64,000 nt of DNA. Source: Promicromonospora iranensis. Lineage in GTDB: Bacteria > Actinomycetota > Actinomycetes > Actinomycetales > Cellulomonadaceae. The DNA is taken from positions 392,925 to 456,924 of the forward strand of contig NZ_JAJQQP010000003.1 of the NCBI RefSeq assembly GCF_028994805.1, in the 5' to 3' direction. Shown in pieces: positions 34,206 to 41,561 of the stretch. Position 1 is the stretch's first letter. Every line of letters begins with the position of its first letter. A model generated the notes under the pieces. The model did no database searches. It was not told where the DNA came from and was given only the letters and a program-made list of their open reading frames with translations. The position numbers were made by a program, and so were the translations under genes.

Positions 34206-34658
34206 TCAGTCGCGGTCCGCTACCCAGGCGTCGCTCGCGCGCTGGACGTCCGCCGCCGTCACCGACTCCGCCACCGTGACGAAGTACCAGCGGTGGCCGA
34301 ACGGGCAGCGCACGGCCGCCTGCCGAAAGCCCTCGAACCAGTCCGCCGGCTCGGCGACGCTGCTCGCGCCGGCACCGATCGCGCGGGCGTACGCGGCATC
34401 CGTGTCCTCGACCGGGACGGTGAAGCTCGCATGGGTGGGCTCGCCGGGCTCGGGGGCCACGGAGTCCGGCGGGAACGCGGCGGCGACGGTGAACGTCGAC
34501 TCGCCGGCGGCCGACCGCAGGATCAGGTCCGAGTGGATCACGGCGCCGCCGGCTGTGATCACGTCGAGCGTCTCGGCGCCGAGCGCCGCCTCGTAGAAGT
34601 CGATGGCCGCGCGGGCGTCGCTCACGGAGATGTTGGGGTGCAGGGCTGAGTTCTTCAT
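34206..34658 (-). CDS. VOC-superfamily (PhnB/glyoxalase-like) protein
   Basis: A 150-residue protein of the vicinal oxygen chelate fold. The paired beta-alpha-beta-beta-beta units show as HPNISVSDARAAIDFYEAALGAE and PVEDTDAAYARAIGAGASSVAEPADWFEGFR, ending CPFGHRWYFVT. This PhnB-like branch includes resistance-type and lyase-type members, so the substrate is unknown. The ATG at 34658 lies 43 bases from the divergent AraC regulator, which probably controls it. Confidence 0.85.
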   Translation of the reverse strand: MKNSALHPNISVSDARAAIDFYEAALGAETLDVITAGGAVIHSDLILRSAAGESTFTVAAAFPPDSVAPEPGEPTHASFTVPVEDTDAAYARAIGAGASSVAEPADWFEGFRQAAVRCPFGHRWYFVTVAESVTAADVQRASDAWVADRD

Positions 34659-34701
34659 GTGCCCGATGCTTCCGTGGCCCGGCTGTGCCAGTCTTGGAGA
34701 T

Positions 34702-35574
34702 ATGCGACAGGTGTTCGACGGCGATCGCGCGGTCACGCAGGCGCTCGACTCCGGGCCCACGCTCGGGATCGTGAACCCCGCGCGTGCGCGCGACCGGTTC
34801 GTGCTCGCGCGCGTCGAGCCCGACCCCGACCTCGCCGACCTGGTCGACTGGCACTGGGTGATCACCTGGGACCTGCCACCTGGCACCGCGTTCACGCAGA
34901 CCGTCATGCCGCACCCCGTCGGGCACGTCGTCGCGGAGGACACCGGGTTCCTCGGCTACGCCATGCCCGCCGGCCTCTTCGAGCGCACGCTCTCCCGGTC
35001 CGGCGCCGTGGTCGGCACCAAGCTGCGTCCGGGCGGGTACCGGGCGCTGCTCGGCCTCGCGCACCCGGGCGAGCGGGGCGCCGTCGAGCCGGCGGACTTC
35101 CTCGGCCCGACGGCGGCGGGCGCCGGCGCCGAGGCGCGTGCCCAGGCGGCGGCCGGGCGGCCGGACGAGGCCGTCCGGACCGTCACCCCGCTGCTCCGTG
35201 CCGCCGCCGAACGGTCCCGGACGCCGCGCTCCACAGCCGCTCTCGCCGCCCTCCGTGAGGCCTTCGCGGTGATCGCCGACGCCGTGCCCGGCACCACGGT
35301 CGCGACGCTCGCCGCACGGCTCGGCACCACGCCGCGCTCGCTGCAGCGCCTGTTCGCGGACTGGGTGGGCGTGAGCCCCAAGTGGGTGCTGCAACGGCAC
35401 CGGGTACACCTCGCCGCCGAGATGCTGGGCCGCGATCCGGGGCTGGAGCTCGCAGGGCTCGCGGCCGCCGTCGGCTACTACGACCAGGCGCACTTCACGG
35501 GGGACTTCGTGCGCGCCGTGGGCGTCGCGCCGGGTGAGTACGCCCGCAGCTGTGCGGCGGCGCGTTGGGCTTGA
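34702..35574 (+). CDS. AraC-family transcriptional regulator
   Basis: A 290-residue regulator with an N-terminal sensor (WHWVITWDLPPGTAFTQTVMPHPVGHVV) and a C-terminal double HTH: LAARLGTTPRSLQRLFADWVGVSPKWVLQRHRVHLAAEML then LAAAVGYYDQAHFTGDFVRAVGVAPGEY. The ATG at 34702 follows TGGAGA, with CAGTCT seven bases upstream of the start as a possible -10. It is divergent from, and likely regulates, the VOC gene. Confidence 0.88.
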   Translation: MRQVFDGDRAVTQALDSGPTLGIVNPARARDRFVLARVEPDPDLADLVDWHWVITWDLPPGTAFTQTVMPHPVGHVVAEDTGFLGYAMPAGLFERTLSRSGAVVGTKLRPGGYRALLGLAHPGERGAVEPADFLGPTAAGAGAEARAQAAAGRPDEAVRTVTPLLRAAAERSRTPRSTAALAALREAFAVIADAVPGTTVATLAARLGTTPRSLQRLFADWVGVSPKWVLQRHRVHLAAEMLGRDPGLELAGLAAAVGYYDQAHFTGDFVRAVGVAPGEYARSCAAARWA

Positions 35575-35579
35575 GGGTC

Positions 35580-36542
35580 TTAGCGCGACTCGATCCGACC
35601 CAGAGGGCTGGCGCTCTGGGCCAGAGCGGTGCGGGCAGCCGTCCAGCTGTCCGACTCGATGTCGAGCGCGTCGCGCAGGTAGGCCCAGCTGAGCCGCTGG
35701 ACCAGGGCCACCCGCTCGGGGTGCTCGTCGGTGGTCTCGCTGATCGCGTAGCCGCCGATCCCGCCCAGCGAGTGCTCGGCCCGGAACAGGGTGAGCAGGC
35801 TCTTGCTCCCAGGGCTGAGGAAGTACGGGTCGGTCGTCCAGTCCGGCCCGCGGACGCTCAGCGGGAGCTCGTCGTGATCGCCGGCGACCACCAGGGCAGG
35901 TGTCGTCATGTCGGCGAAGCTCGGGTTCCGCAGCCATGGGAAGTTTTCGGCGGCGAACGGTGTCAGGTCCGCCCCTCCCCGCCCGGCCGTGGCGAACAGC
36001 ACGCCCGCCTTGATGCGCGGGTCGGACAGGTCCTCCGCCTCTTCGCCCTCCGTGTCGCCGACCCGCAGGCCCAGCAGGATGCCCGCCGTCTGGCCACCGA
36101 AGGAGTGCCCCGCGGCGGCGATACGTTGCCGGTCGATACGGCCCGTCAGGCCCGGTACCGCGGCCACCAGGACGTCGAGGTGGTCGAGGGCGTGCTTCAC
36201 GTCCTCGACCCGATGACGCCAGAACCGTGGCCGGCGGGGGTCGTCCGGCGCGAGGCCGAGGGTCCTGGAGTCGAGGTGGGTCGGCTGGACCACCACGAAC
36301 CCGTGTGCGGCCCAGAAGTCGGCCAGTGGGCCGTAGCCGTGCAGTGACGAGCCGAACCCGTGCGACAGGACGACGACCGGCAGGTCCCGGCCGGTCGCCG
36401 GGGCCGAGACCTTGACCTGGAGGTCGGCGCCGCGGCCCGGTGCGTCCAGCGTCACCGGGTGGGCCGAGACGACGAGGCCGCCGGTGCCGCCCTCCGGCGC
36501 CGCGCCCGCCGTCTCCGGTGGGGCCGTCTGGTATGTGGTCAT
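35580..36542 (-). CDS. Alpha/beta hydrolase (PAF-acetylhydrolase/dienelactone-hydrolase-like)
   Basis: A 320-residue esterase-type enzyme. The oxyanion strand is LPVVVLSHGFGSS, the nucleophile elbow is AAGHSFGG, the acid is in VVAGDHDELP, and the His is in RAEHSLGGIGG. No signal peptide is seen, so it should be cytoplasmic. AGGAAG stands before the ATG. The divergent TetR gene and two palindromes in between suggest that a small substrate or drug induces it. Its natural substrate cannot be read from sequence. Confidence 0.85.
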   Translation of the reverse strand: MTTYQTAPPETAGAAPEGGTGGLVVSAHPVTLDAPGRGADLQVKVSAPATGRDLPVVVLSHGFGSSLHGYGPLADFWAAHGFVVVQPTHLDSRTLGLAPDDPRRPRFWRHRVEDVKHALDHLDVLVAAVPGLTGRIDRQRIAAAGHSFGGQTAGILLGLRVGDTEGEEAEDLSDPRIKAGVLFATAGRGGADLTPFAAENFPWLRNPSFADMTTPALVVAGDHDELPLSVRGPDWTTDPYFLSPGSKSLLTLFRAEHSLGGIGGYAISETTDEHPERVALVQRLSWAYLRDALDIESDSWTAARTALAQSASPLGRIESR

Positions 36543-36651
36543 GGAACGGACTTCCTCTCTGCACGGGCCGGCGGGCGGTCCGAGGCCGACGGTCCTGCCT
36601 GCTGTCTGTCTGGCTGGTGGTCGAGGACGTTGATCTGACATCCTGAATAAA

Positions 36652-36666
36652 CGGGACGTCGTCCCG
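36652..36666. promoter_or_regulatory. TetR operator 1
   Basis: CGGGACGTCGTCCCG is a perfect 6-bp inverted repeat with a 3-base centre, in the divergent region between the hydrolase and TetR genes. Confidence 0.72.
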
Positions 36667-36675
36667 ATTGAACAT

Positions 36676-36692
36676 ACGGGACGGTGTCCCGT
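36676..36692. promoter_or_regulatory. TetR operator 2
   Basis: ACGGGACGGTGTCCCGT repeats the sequence of operator 1 with one extra matched pair at each end. The two sites are about 25 bases apart centre to centre, which would place two regulator dimers close together on the DNA. Confidence 0.74.
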
Positions 36693-36720
36693 TTCGCAAC
36701 GTCGTGCTGGAGGGGTAATC

Positions 36721-37308
36721 GTGGTAGCTGGCATCGAGCAGGAGGACGGGCGGGCGGGCAAGCCCAGACGGGCGGACGCGCGCCGCAACGAGAAGGCGCT
36801 GCTCGACGCCGCCGCGTCGGTCTTCGTCACCTCCGGCGTGGAGGCTCCGATCCGTGACATCGCGGCCCGGGCCGGCGTCGGGACGGCCACGATCTACCGC
36901 CACTTCCCGACGCGAGCGGACCTCATCGTCGCTGTCTACCGGCACCAGGTCGAGGAGCTCGCCGAGGCGGGGCCGGTGCTCCTGGCGAGCAGTGCGACGC
37001 CCTATGCGGCGCTGGCGCTCTGGCTCGACACCTTTGTCGACTTCGTGGCCACCAAGCAGGGGCTGGCCACGGTGCTGCAGTCCGACGACCCCTGCTACGA
37101 CCCGCTGCACACCCACTTCGTCGAACGGCTGGAACCGGTGTGCGCTCGGCTGCTCGACTCCGCGGCGTCGTCGGGTGAGATCCGGTCCGGTCAGGACCCC
37201 TACGAGCTGATGCGTGGGGTCGGGGGCCTCTGCGCGGGCGTCGGCAGCAACCCGCGCTACGACGCGCGCAGGCTCGTCGGGCTGCTCGTCGCGGGCCTGC
37301 GCGTCTGA
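36721..37308 (+). CDS. TetR-family regulator
   Basis: A 195-residue regulator. The HTH is EAPIRDIAARAGVGTATIYRHFPTRADLI (about 40-68); the rest is the all-helical ligand domain. The GTG start follows GGAGGGG. It is divergent from the hydrolase, with two matching palindromes in the gap, so it most likely represses both genes. Confidence 0.9.
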   Translation: MVAGIEQEDGRAGKPRRADARRNEKALLDAAASVFVTSGVEAPIRDIAARAGVGTATIYRHFPTRADLIVAVYRHQVEELAEAGPVLLASSATPYAALALWLDTFVDFVATKQGLATVLQSDDPCYDPLHTHFVERLEPVCARLLDSAASSGEIRSGQDPYELMRGVGGLCAGVGSNPRYDARRLVGLLVAGLRV

Positions 37309-37353
37309 CTCCTCGCGGTGTGGACGGCGGCGTCGTGCCCCGGCACGCGAGCA

Positions 37354-37359
37354 TAGACT
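37354..37359 (+). promoter_or_regulatory. Candidate -10 box of leaderless dnaG transcript
   Basis: TAGACT ends seven bases before the GTG of dnaG, the spacing expected when transcription begins at the start codon. No clear -35 element is seen. Confidence 0.45.
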
Positions 37360-37366
37360 TCGGAGC

Positions 37367-39319
37367 GTGGCCGGGCTGATCAGACGCGAGGATGTGGACC
37401 AGGTCCGCGAACGCGCGCGGATCGACGAGATCGTCTCGGCGCACGTGACCCTGAAGCCCGCCGGGGTGGGCGCGCTGGTGGGTCTGTGCCCCTTCCACGA
37501 CGAGCGCAGCCCCAGCTTCAACGTGCGCCCGAGTGTCGGCCGCTACCACTGCTTCGGCTGTGGTGAGGGCGGCGACGTCATCGAGTTCGTCATGAAGATG
37601 GACGGGCTGAGCTTCACCGAGGCGATCGAGTACCTCGCGGGCAAGACCGGTGTGCAGCTGCGCTACGAGGAGGGCGGTTCCGCCCGTCCGCGTGAGGAGC
37701 CCGGCAAGCGTCAGCGCCTGCTGGAGGCCAACCGGGTGGCCGCCGAGTTCTACGCCGAGCAGCTCATGGGGCCGGACGCCGCGGCCGCGCGGACGTTCCT
37801 GGCCGAGCGCAGCTTCGACCGGTCGGACGCCGAGCACTTCGGCGTCGGGTTCGCGCCCAAGGGCTGGGACGCGCTGCAGCGGCACCTGCAGGGCCGGGGC
37901 TTCACGCAGGCCGAGCTGGTCGCCAGCGGTCTGATGTCGCAGGGCCAGCGCGGCATCTACGACCGGTTCCGCGGCCGGGTCGTGTGGCCCATCCGGGACG
38001 TGACGGGCGCGGTGATCGGCTTCGGCGCGCGCCGCCTGTTCGAGGACGACCAGGGGCCCAAGTACCTCAACACCCCCGAGACCAGCCTCTACAAGAAGTC
38101 GCACGTGCTGTACGGGATCGACCTCGCCAAGCGGGAGATCGCCAAGGGCAAGCGCGTGGTGGTGGTCGAGGGGTACACGGACGTCATGGCCGCGCACCTG
38201 TCCGGCGTGACGACGGCGGTGGCCACGTGCGGCACGGCGTTCGGCGCCGACCACGCCAAGGTGGTGCGCCGCCTGCTCGGCGACACGACGGCGGGCGGCG
38301 GCCTGCAGCTCAAGTCCGGCACGTCGCTGGGCGGCGAGATCATCTTCACGTTCGACGGCGACGCGGCAGGCCAGAAGGCGGCGGTGCGTGCATACGGCGA
38401 GGACCAGCGGTTCTTCGCGCAGACGTTCGTGGCCGTCGAGCCCAGCGGCATGGATCCGTGCGACCTGCGCATGGTGGGCGGCCCGGAGGCCGTGCGGGCG
38501 CTGGTGGACGGCCGGGTGCCGCTGTTCCAGTTCGTGGTGCGCAGCAAGCTGGACGAGTTCGACCTGAACACGGCCGAGGGCCGGGTCAATGCGCTACGGG
38601 AGGCCGCGCCGATCATCGCCGGCATCCGCGACACCGCGCTGCGGCCCGAGTACGCACGCCTGCTGGCGGGCTGGATCGGCACCGACGAGCGGGCGGTCGC
38701 GCGGGAGATCCAGCGCGCGGCGAGCACGCCGTCGCTGCGCGAGGCGCCGCCGACGGCTCCGGGGGGCGACGGCGGGCACGGCGGGCCGGGCGGCTCCGAC
38801 GAACGTCCGGCGGCGGGCGGCGTGCCGCAGCTGCCCGCCCCCGACCCCCGCGACCCCGTGGCGCGTGACGAGCGGCTCGCGCTCGTGGCCGTGCTGCAGT
38901 ACCCGCAGCACGTGCCGGAGGTGTTCGACACCCTGGGCGAGGACGCGTTCGCCGTGCCCGCCTGGCGGGCCGTGCACTCCGCGATCCGGGCGGCCGGGGG
39001 AGCGGCGGCCGGGCGCGACGTGTCGGCGGCCCAGTGGGTGGGGGCGGTGCTGGAGCAGGCCCCGGAGACAGTGGCGGGCGTCGTCACGCAGCTCTCGGTG
39101 GCGTCGCTGCCGGAGGACCGGGAGGCGGCCATCGCGGCGTTCGTCGAAGGGGTGGTGCGCCGCGTCGTCGACCTCGGTCTCACGCGCCGCGTCGCCGACG
39201 CGCGGAGCCGGCTGCAGCGGCTGGACCCCGCCGACACGGAGACCTACCAGGCGGCGTTCGCCGAGCTCCTGGCGATCGAGGCCGAGCGCCGCACCCTCCG
39301 CGAGAGCGCGAACGCCTAG
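37367..39319 (+). CDS. dnaG: DNA primase
   Basis: Makes RNA primers for replication. The 650-residue protein has the CHC2 zinc ribbon (Cys41, His44, Cys62, Cys65 in CPFHDERSPSF and CFGCGEGG), the TOPRIM core with RRVVVVEGYTDVMA-like text, then FTFDGDAAGQKAA for metal binding, and a C-terminal helicase-binding domain after a Gly/Pro/Ala linker (about residues 465-500). GTG at 37367 gives the family N-terminus LIRREDVDQVRERARIDEIV. The TOPRIM segment has a 15-residue linker-like insert (LLGDTTAGGGLQLKSG), common in actinobacterial primases. Confidence 0.96.
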   Translation: MAGLIRREDVDQVRERARIDEIVSAHVTLKPAGVGALVGLCPFHDERSPSFNVRPSVGRYHCFGCGEGGDVIEFVMKMDGLSFTEAIEYLAGKTGVQLRYEEGGSARPREEPGKRQRLLEANRVAAEFYAEQLMGPDAAAARTFLAERSFDRSDAEHFGVGFAPKGWDALQRHLQGRGFTQAELVASGLMSQGQRGIYDRFRGRVVWPIRDVTGAVIGFGARRLFEDDQGPKYLNTPETSLYKKSHVLYGIDLAKREIAKGKRVVVVEGYTDVMAAHLSGVTTAVATCGTAFGADHAKVVRRLLGDTTAGGGLQLKSGTSLGGEIIFTFDGDAAGQKAAVRAYGEDQRFFAQTFVAVEPSGMDPCDLRMVGGPEAVRALVDGRVPLFQFVVRSKLDEFDLNTAEGRVNALREAAPIIAGIRDTALRPEYARLLAGWIGTDERAVAREIQRAASTPSLREAPPTAPGGDGGHGGPGGSDERPAAGGVPQLPAPDPRDPVARDERLALVAVLQYPQHVPEVFDTLGEDAFAVPAWRAVHSAIRAAGGAAAGRDVSAAQWVGAVLEQAPETVAGVVTQLSVASLPEDREAAIAAFVEGVVRRVVDLGLTRRVADARSRLQRLDPADTETYQAAFAELLAIEAERRTLRESANA

Positions 39320-39333
39320 CTGCCGCCCGGCAC

Positions 39334-39397
39334 GATGGTCGGCAGGACGTCAGGTAGTCGGTACCCCGGGATACCGACTACCTGACCTTCTACCGAC
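39334..39397. repeat. Nested hairpin repeat, copy 1 (also likely terminator for dnaG and the MFS gene)
   Basis: The 15-bp perfect stem GTCAGGTAGTCGGTA/TACCGACTACCTGAC (39349-39363 and 39372-39386) has an 8-base loop. It is enclosed by an outer GGTCGG/CCGACC pair. The 12-mer GATGGTCGGCAG stands three bases before the stem, exactly as in copy 2 at 48653. It lies between convergent genes and overlaps the 3' end of the MFS gene. Confidence 0.8.
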
Positions 39398-40838
39398 CAC
39401 CCGAGGGGGTTGTCCTCGGGTTGTCGCGGGGGAGCAGGAGCACGGTCACGGCCATCACGGCCGCGCAGGCGACGACACACCAGAAGACCAGGTGCATCGC
39501 GTGCGCCAGACCGGGGCCCTCCGGTGCGCCGTCCGGGCCGACGGTGGTCACGGCGTTCACGACGGCGCCGAGCGCCGCCACGCCCACGGCCTGGCCGATC
39601 GACCGGGCGAACATGTTGGTGGCGGTCACCGCGCCGCGCTCGTTCCAGCCCACGCTGTGCTGCGCGGCCAGCAGCGTGGGCACGGCGACCAGGCCCATCC
39701 CCAGCCCGATCACGAACACGGCCGCCGAGATGTGCCACACCTCCGAGCCCGTGCCGAGGCCCAGCGTCAGCAGGGACCCGGTCAGCACGATCGCCGAGCC
39801 GATGACGGCGGTCCAGCGGAAGCCGATGGACAGGTAGACCCGGCCCGACAGGGTGGCCGCCAGCGGCCAGCCGACCAGGAGCGCGGCCAGCGCGAACCCG
39901 GCCACGAGCGGCCCGACGCCGAGCACACCCTGCGCGTAGATCGGCACGTAGGTGGTCAGCCCCAGCGTGATGACGCCGATGGTGAGCCCGGCCGCCGTCG
40001 ACGCGCTGACCACGCGGCGACGCAGCAGCCCCAGGTCGAAGATCGGGTGCGCGCTCCGGTGGGAGACCACGGCGAACCCCGCGAGCAGCACCGCCGAGGC
40101 GACGAACATCCCCGCCGACTCGAGCGAGGCCCAGGCCCACGCGTGCCCGCCCTCGAGCAGGCCCAGCACCAGGGCGGTGCTGCCGGCCGTCAGCAGGGTC
40201 GCGCCCAGGTAGTCGATGGGCTCACGCTCGCCCTCGCGCTGCTTCTCGTGGAACCGGCGCCAGAGCACGACGGCCGCGATGGTGGCGATCGGCACGTTGA
40301 CCCAGAAGATCCAGCGCCAGCTCACGAACTGGCTGAACACGCCGCCGAGGGTGGGCCCGAGCACCGACGAGGCAGCCCAGACGCTCGCCAGGTAGCCCTG
40401 GATCTTGGCGCGCTCGGCCAGCGTGTAGATGTCGCCGGCGATCGTCATGGACATCGGCATGATCGCGCCCGCACCCAGGCCCTGCAGCACGCGGAACCAG
40501 ATGAGGGCGGGCATGCTCCACGCGACGGCGCACAGCACCGAGCCGATCAGGAAGAACCCGATCCCGACCATCATCACGCGCTTGCGCCCGAACACGTCGG
40601 CCAGCCGCCCGTACAGCGGCACGGTCACGGCCTGCGCCAGCGTGTACGCGGAGAACAGCCACGGCACCTGCTCGAACGCGCCCAGCTCGCGCGCGACGGT
40701 GGTCGACGCCGTGGCCAGGATCGTGACGTCGAGGGCGACCAGCGCCGTCGAGAGCATCAGCGCCGCGAGGATCGGGCCGCGATCTCCGCGCAGGCCGAGC
40801 CGTACCTCCGTGGCGGCGCCCGTGGACGGCGCGCTCAT
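39390..40838 (-). CDS. MFS drug exporter, DHA2 (14-helix) family
   Basis: A 482-residue proton-driven efflux transporter with 13-14 helices. Motif A is GRLADVFGRKRVMM, the DHA2 helix-1 text is ALVALDVTILATASTTVARELG, and motif C-like PTLGGVFSQFVSWRWIFWVNVP follows helix 5. I take the ATG at 40838, with GGAAG upstream; an in-frame ATG at 40871 lacks a ribosome site. A MarR regulator is encoded next to it on the same strand and probably controls it. Drug specificity is unknown. Confidence 0.9.
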   Translation of the reverse strand: MSAPSTGAATEVRLGLRGDRGPILAALMLSTALVALDVTILATASTTVARELGAFEQVPWLFSAYTLAQAVTVPLYGRLADVFGRKRVMMVGIGFFLIGSVLCAVAWSMPALIWFRVLQGLGAGAIMPMSMTIAGDIYTLAERAKIQGYLASVWAASSVLGPTLGGVFSQFVSWRWIFWVNVPIATIAAVVLWRRFHEKQREGEREPIDYLGATLLTAGSTALVLGLLEGGHAWAWASLESAGMFVASAVLLAGFAVVSHRSAHPIFDLGLLRRRVVSASTAAGLTIGVITLGLTTYVPIYAQGVLGVGPLVAGFALAALLVGWPLAATLSGRVYLSIGFRWTAVIGSAIVLTGSLLTLGLGTGSEVWHISAAVFVIGLGMGLVAVPTLLAAQHSVGWNERGAVTATNMFARSIGQAVGVAALGAVVNAVTTVGPDGAPEGPGLAHAMHLVFWCVVACAAVMAVTVLLLPRDNPRTTPSGGR

Positions 40839-40919
40839 GCCGGTGGCTTCCGTGTGTGCTGCACGACACATACAAAGTTGCCCGGGGCAGCGTCTATTCC
40901 CGGCGCCGGGTCCAGACGC

Positions 40920-41459
40920 CTACTTGGGGCGGTTGCCGGGCCAGCCCTCCGGGACCGGTCCGTTCCCGCGGTCGGGCACGGCCTCGGCGACGCGGCCGAT
41001 CGTGTCCAGGAAGGCGTTGACGTCGGCCTCCTCCGTGCCGATCGCGCGCCGCAGGGTGCGGTCGAACGCGATCGCCGCGGACTTGAGCTGTTGATAGAGG
41101 GCCTCGCCCGCATCGGTGACCTCGATGCGCTGCACCCTGCGGTTCGATTCCTCGCGGGTGCGGACCACGAGCCCGCGGTCCTCCATGCCACGCAGATGGT
41201 GCGTCAGGGTGGCCTCCCGGATGCCGACGGCGTGCGCGAGCTCGCGCTGGGTGGCCGGTGTGCCCTGGTGCAGGGCGAGCAGGATGTGCCAGACCTGCCA
41301 GCTGCCGCCGTGCTCCGACAGCAACGCGTCGAACGCCCGCATCACCCGCTGCACGGACTGCCACATCGTGGGCACGACCGGGAGCAGCCCTGGCCGGCTC
41401 GGCCTCGTCACGTGGTTCGTGCCGCCTGGTTCGCCGTCGGGCTGCCCGCTTGGTCGCAT
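40920..41459 (-). CDS. MarR-family regulator
   Basis: A 179-residue winged-helix repressor: QRELAHAVGIREATLTHHLRGMEDRGLVVRTREESNRRVQRIEVTDAGEALY carries the recognition helix and the wing (about 70-120). It is read before the MFS exporter on the same strand and is divergent from the flavin oxidase. A palindrome lies in the shared promoter region. It likely responds to an aromatic or drug-like ligand. Confidence 0.9.
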   Translation of the reverse strand: MRPSGQPDGEPGGTNHVTRPSRPGLLPVVPTMWQSVQRVMRAFDALLSEHGGSWQVWHILLALHQGTPATQRELAHAVGIREATLTHHLRGMEDRGLVVRTREESNRRVQRIEVTDAGEALYQQLKSAAIAFDRTLRRAIGTEEADVNAFLDTIGRVAEAVPDRGNGPVPEGWPGNRPK

Positions 41460-41493
41460 GGACGAAGGGTAGTTCGGCGGCCCCCGAAATGCA

Positions 41494-41522
41494 TTGACGG
41501 CTAATGCTTAGATGTCTAACGT
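41494..41522 (+). promoter_or_regulatory. Flavin-oxidase promoter with embedded palindromes (candidate MarR operator)
   Basis: TTGACG (41494-41499), a 17-base spacer and TAACGT (41517-41522) make a good promoter. TTAGATGTCTAA (41508-41519) is a 12-bp palindrome running into the -10 box, and GCATT-7-AATGC (41491-41507) is a second inverted repeat. Repressor here would block the oxidase and could also autoregulate the MarR gene. Confidence 0.65.
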
Positions 41523-41561
41523 TAACGCCGGCAGGTTCGGTATCTACTCGGAGGCTCGACG

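Noticed and set aside
38589..41504. 971-codon plus-strand frame spanning dnaG, the MFS and the MarR genes
   Set aside because: Arg/Gly/Gln-rich nonsense from stop-poor GC-rich DNA; it runs out of frame through dnaG and antisense to two clear genes.
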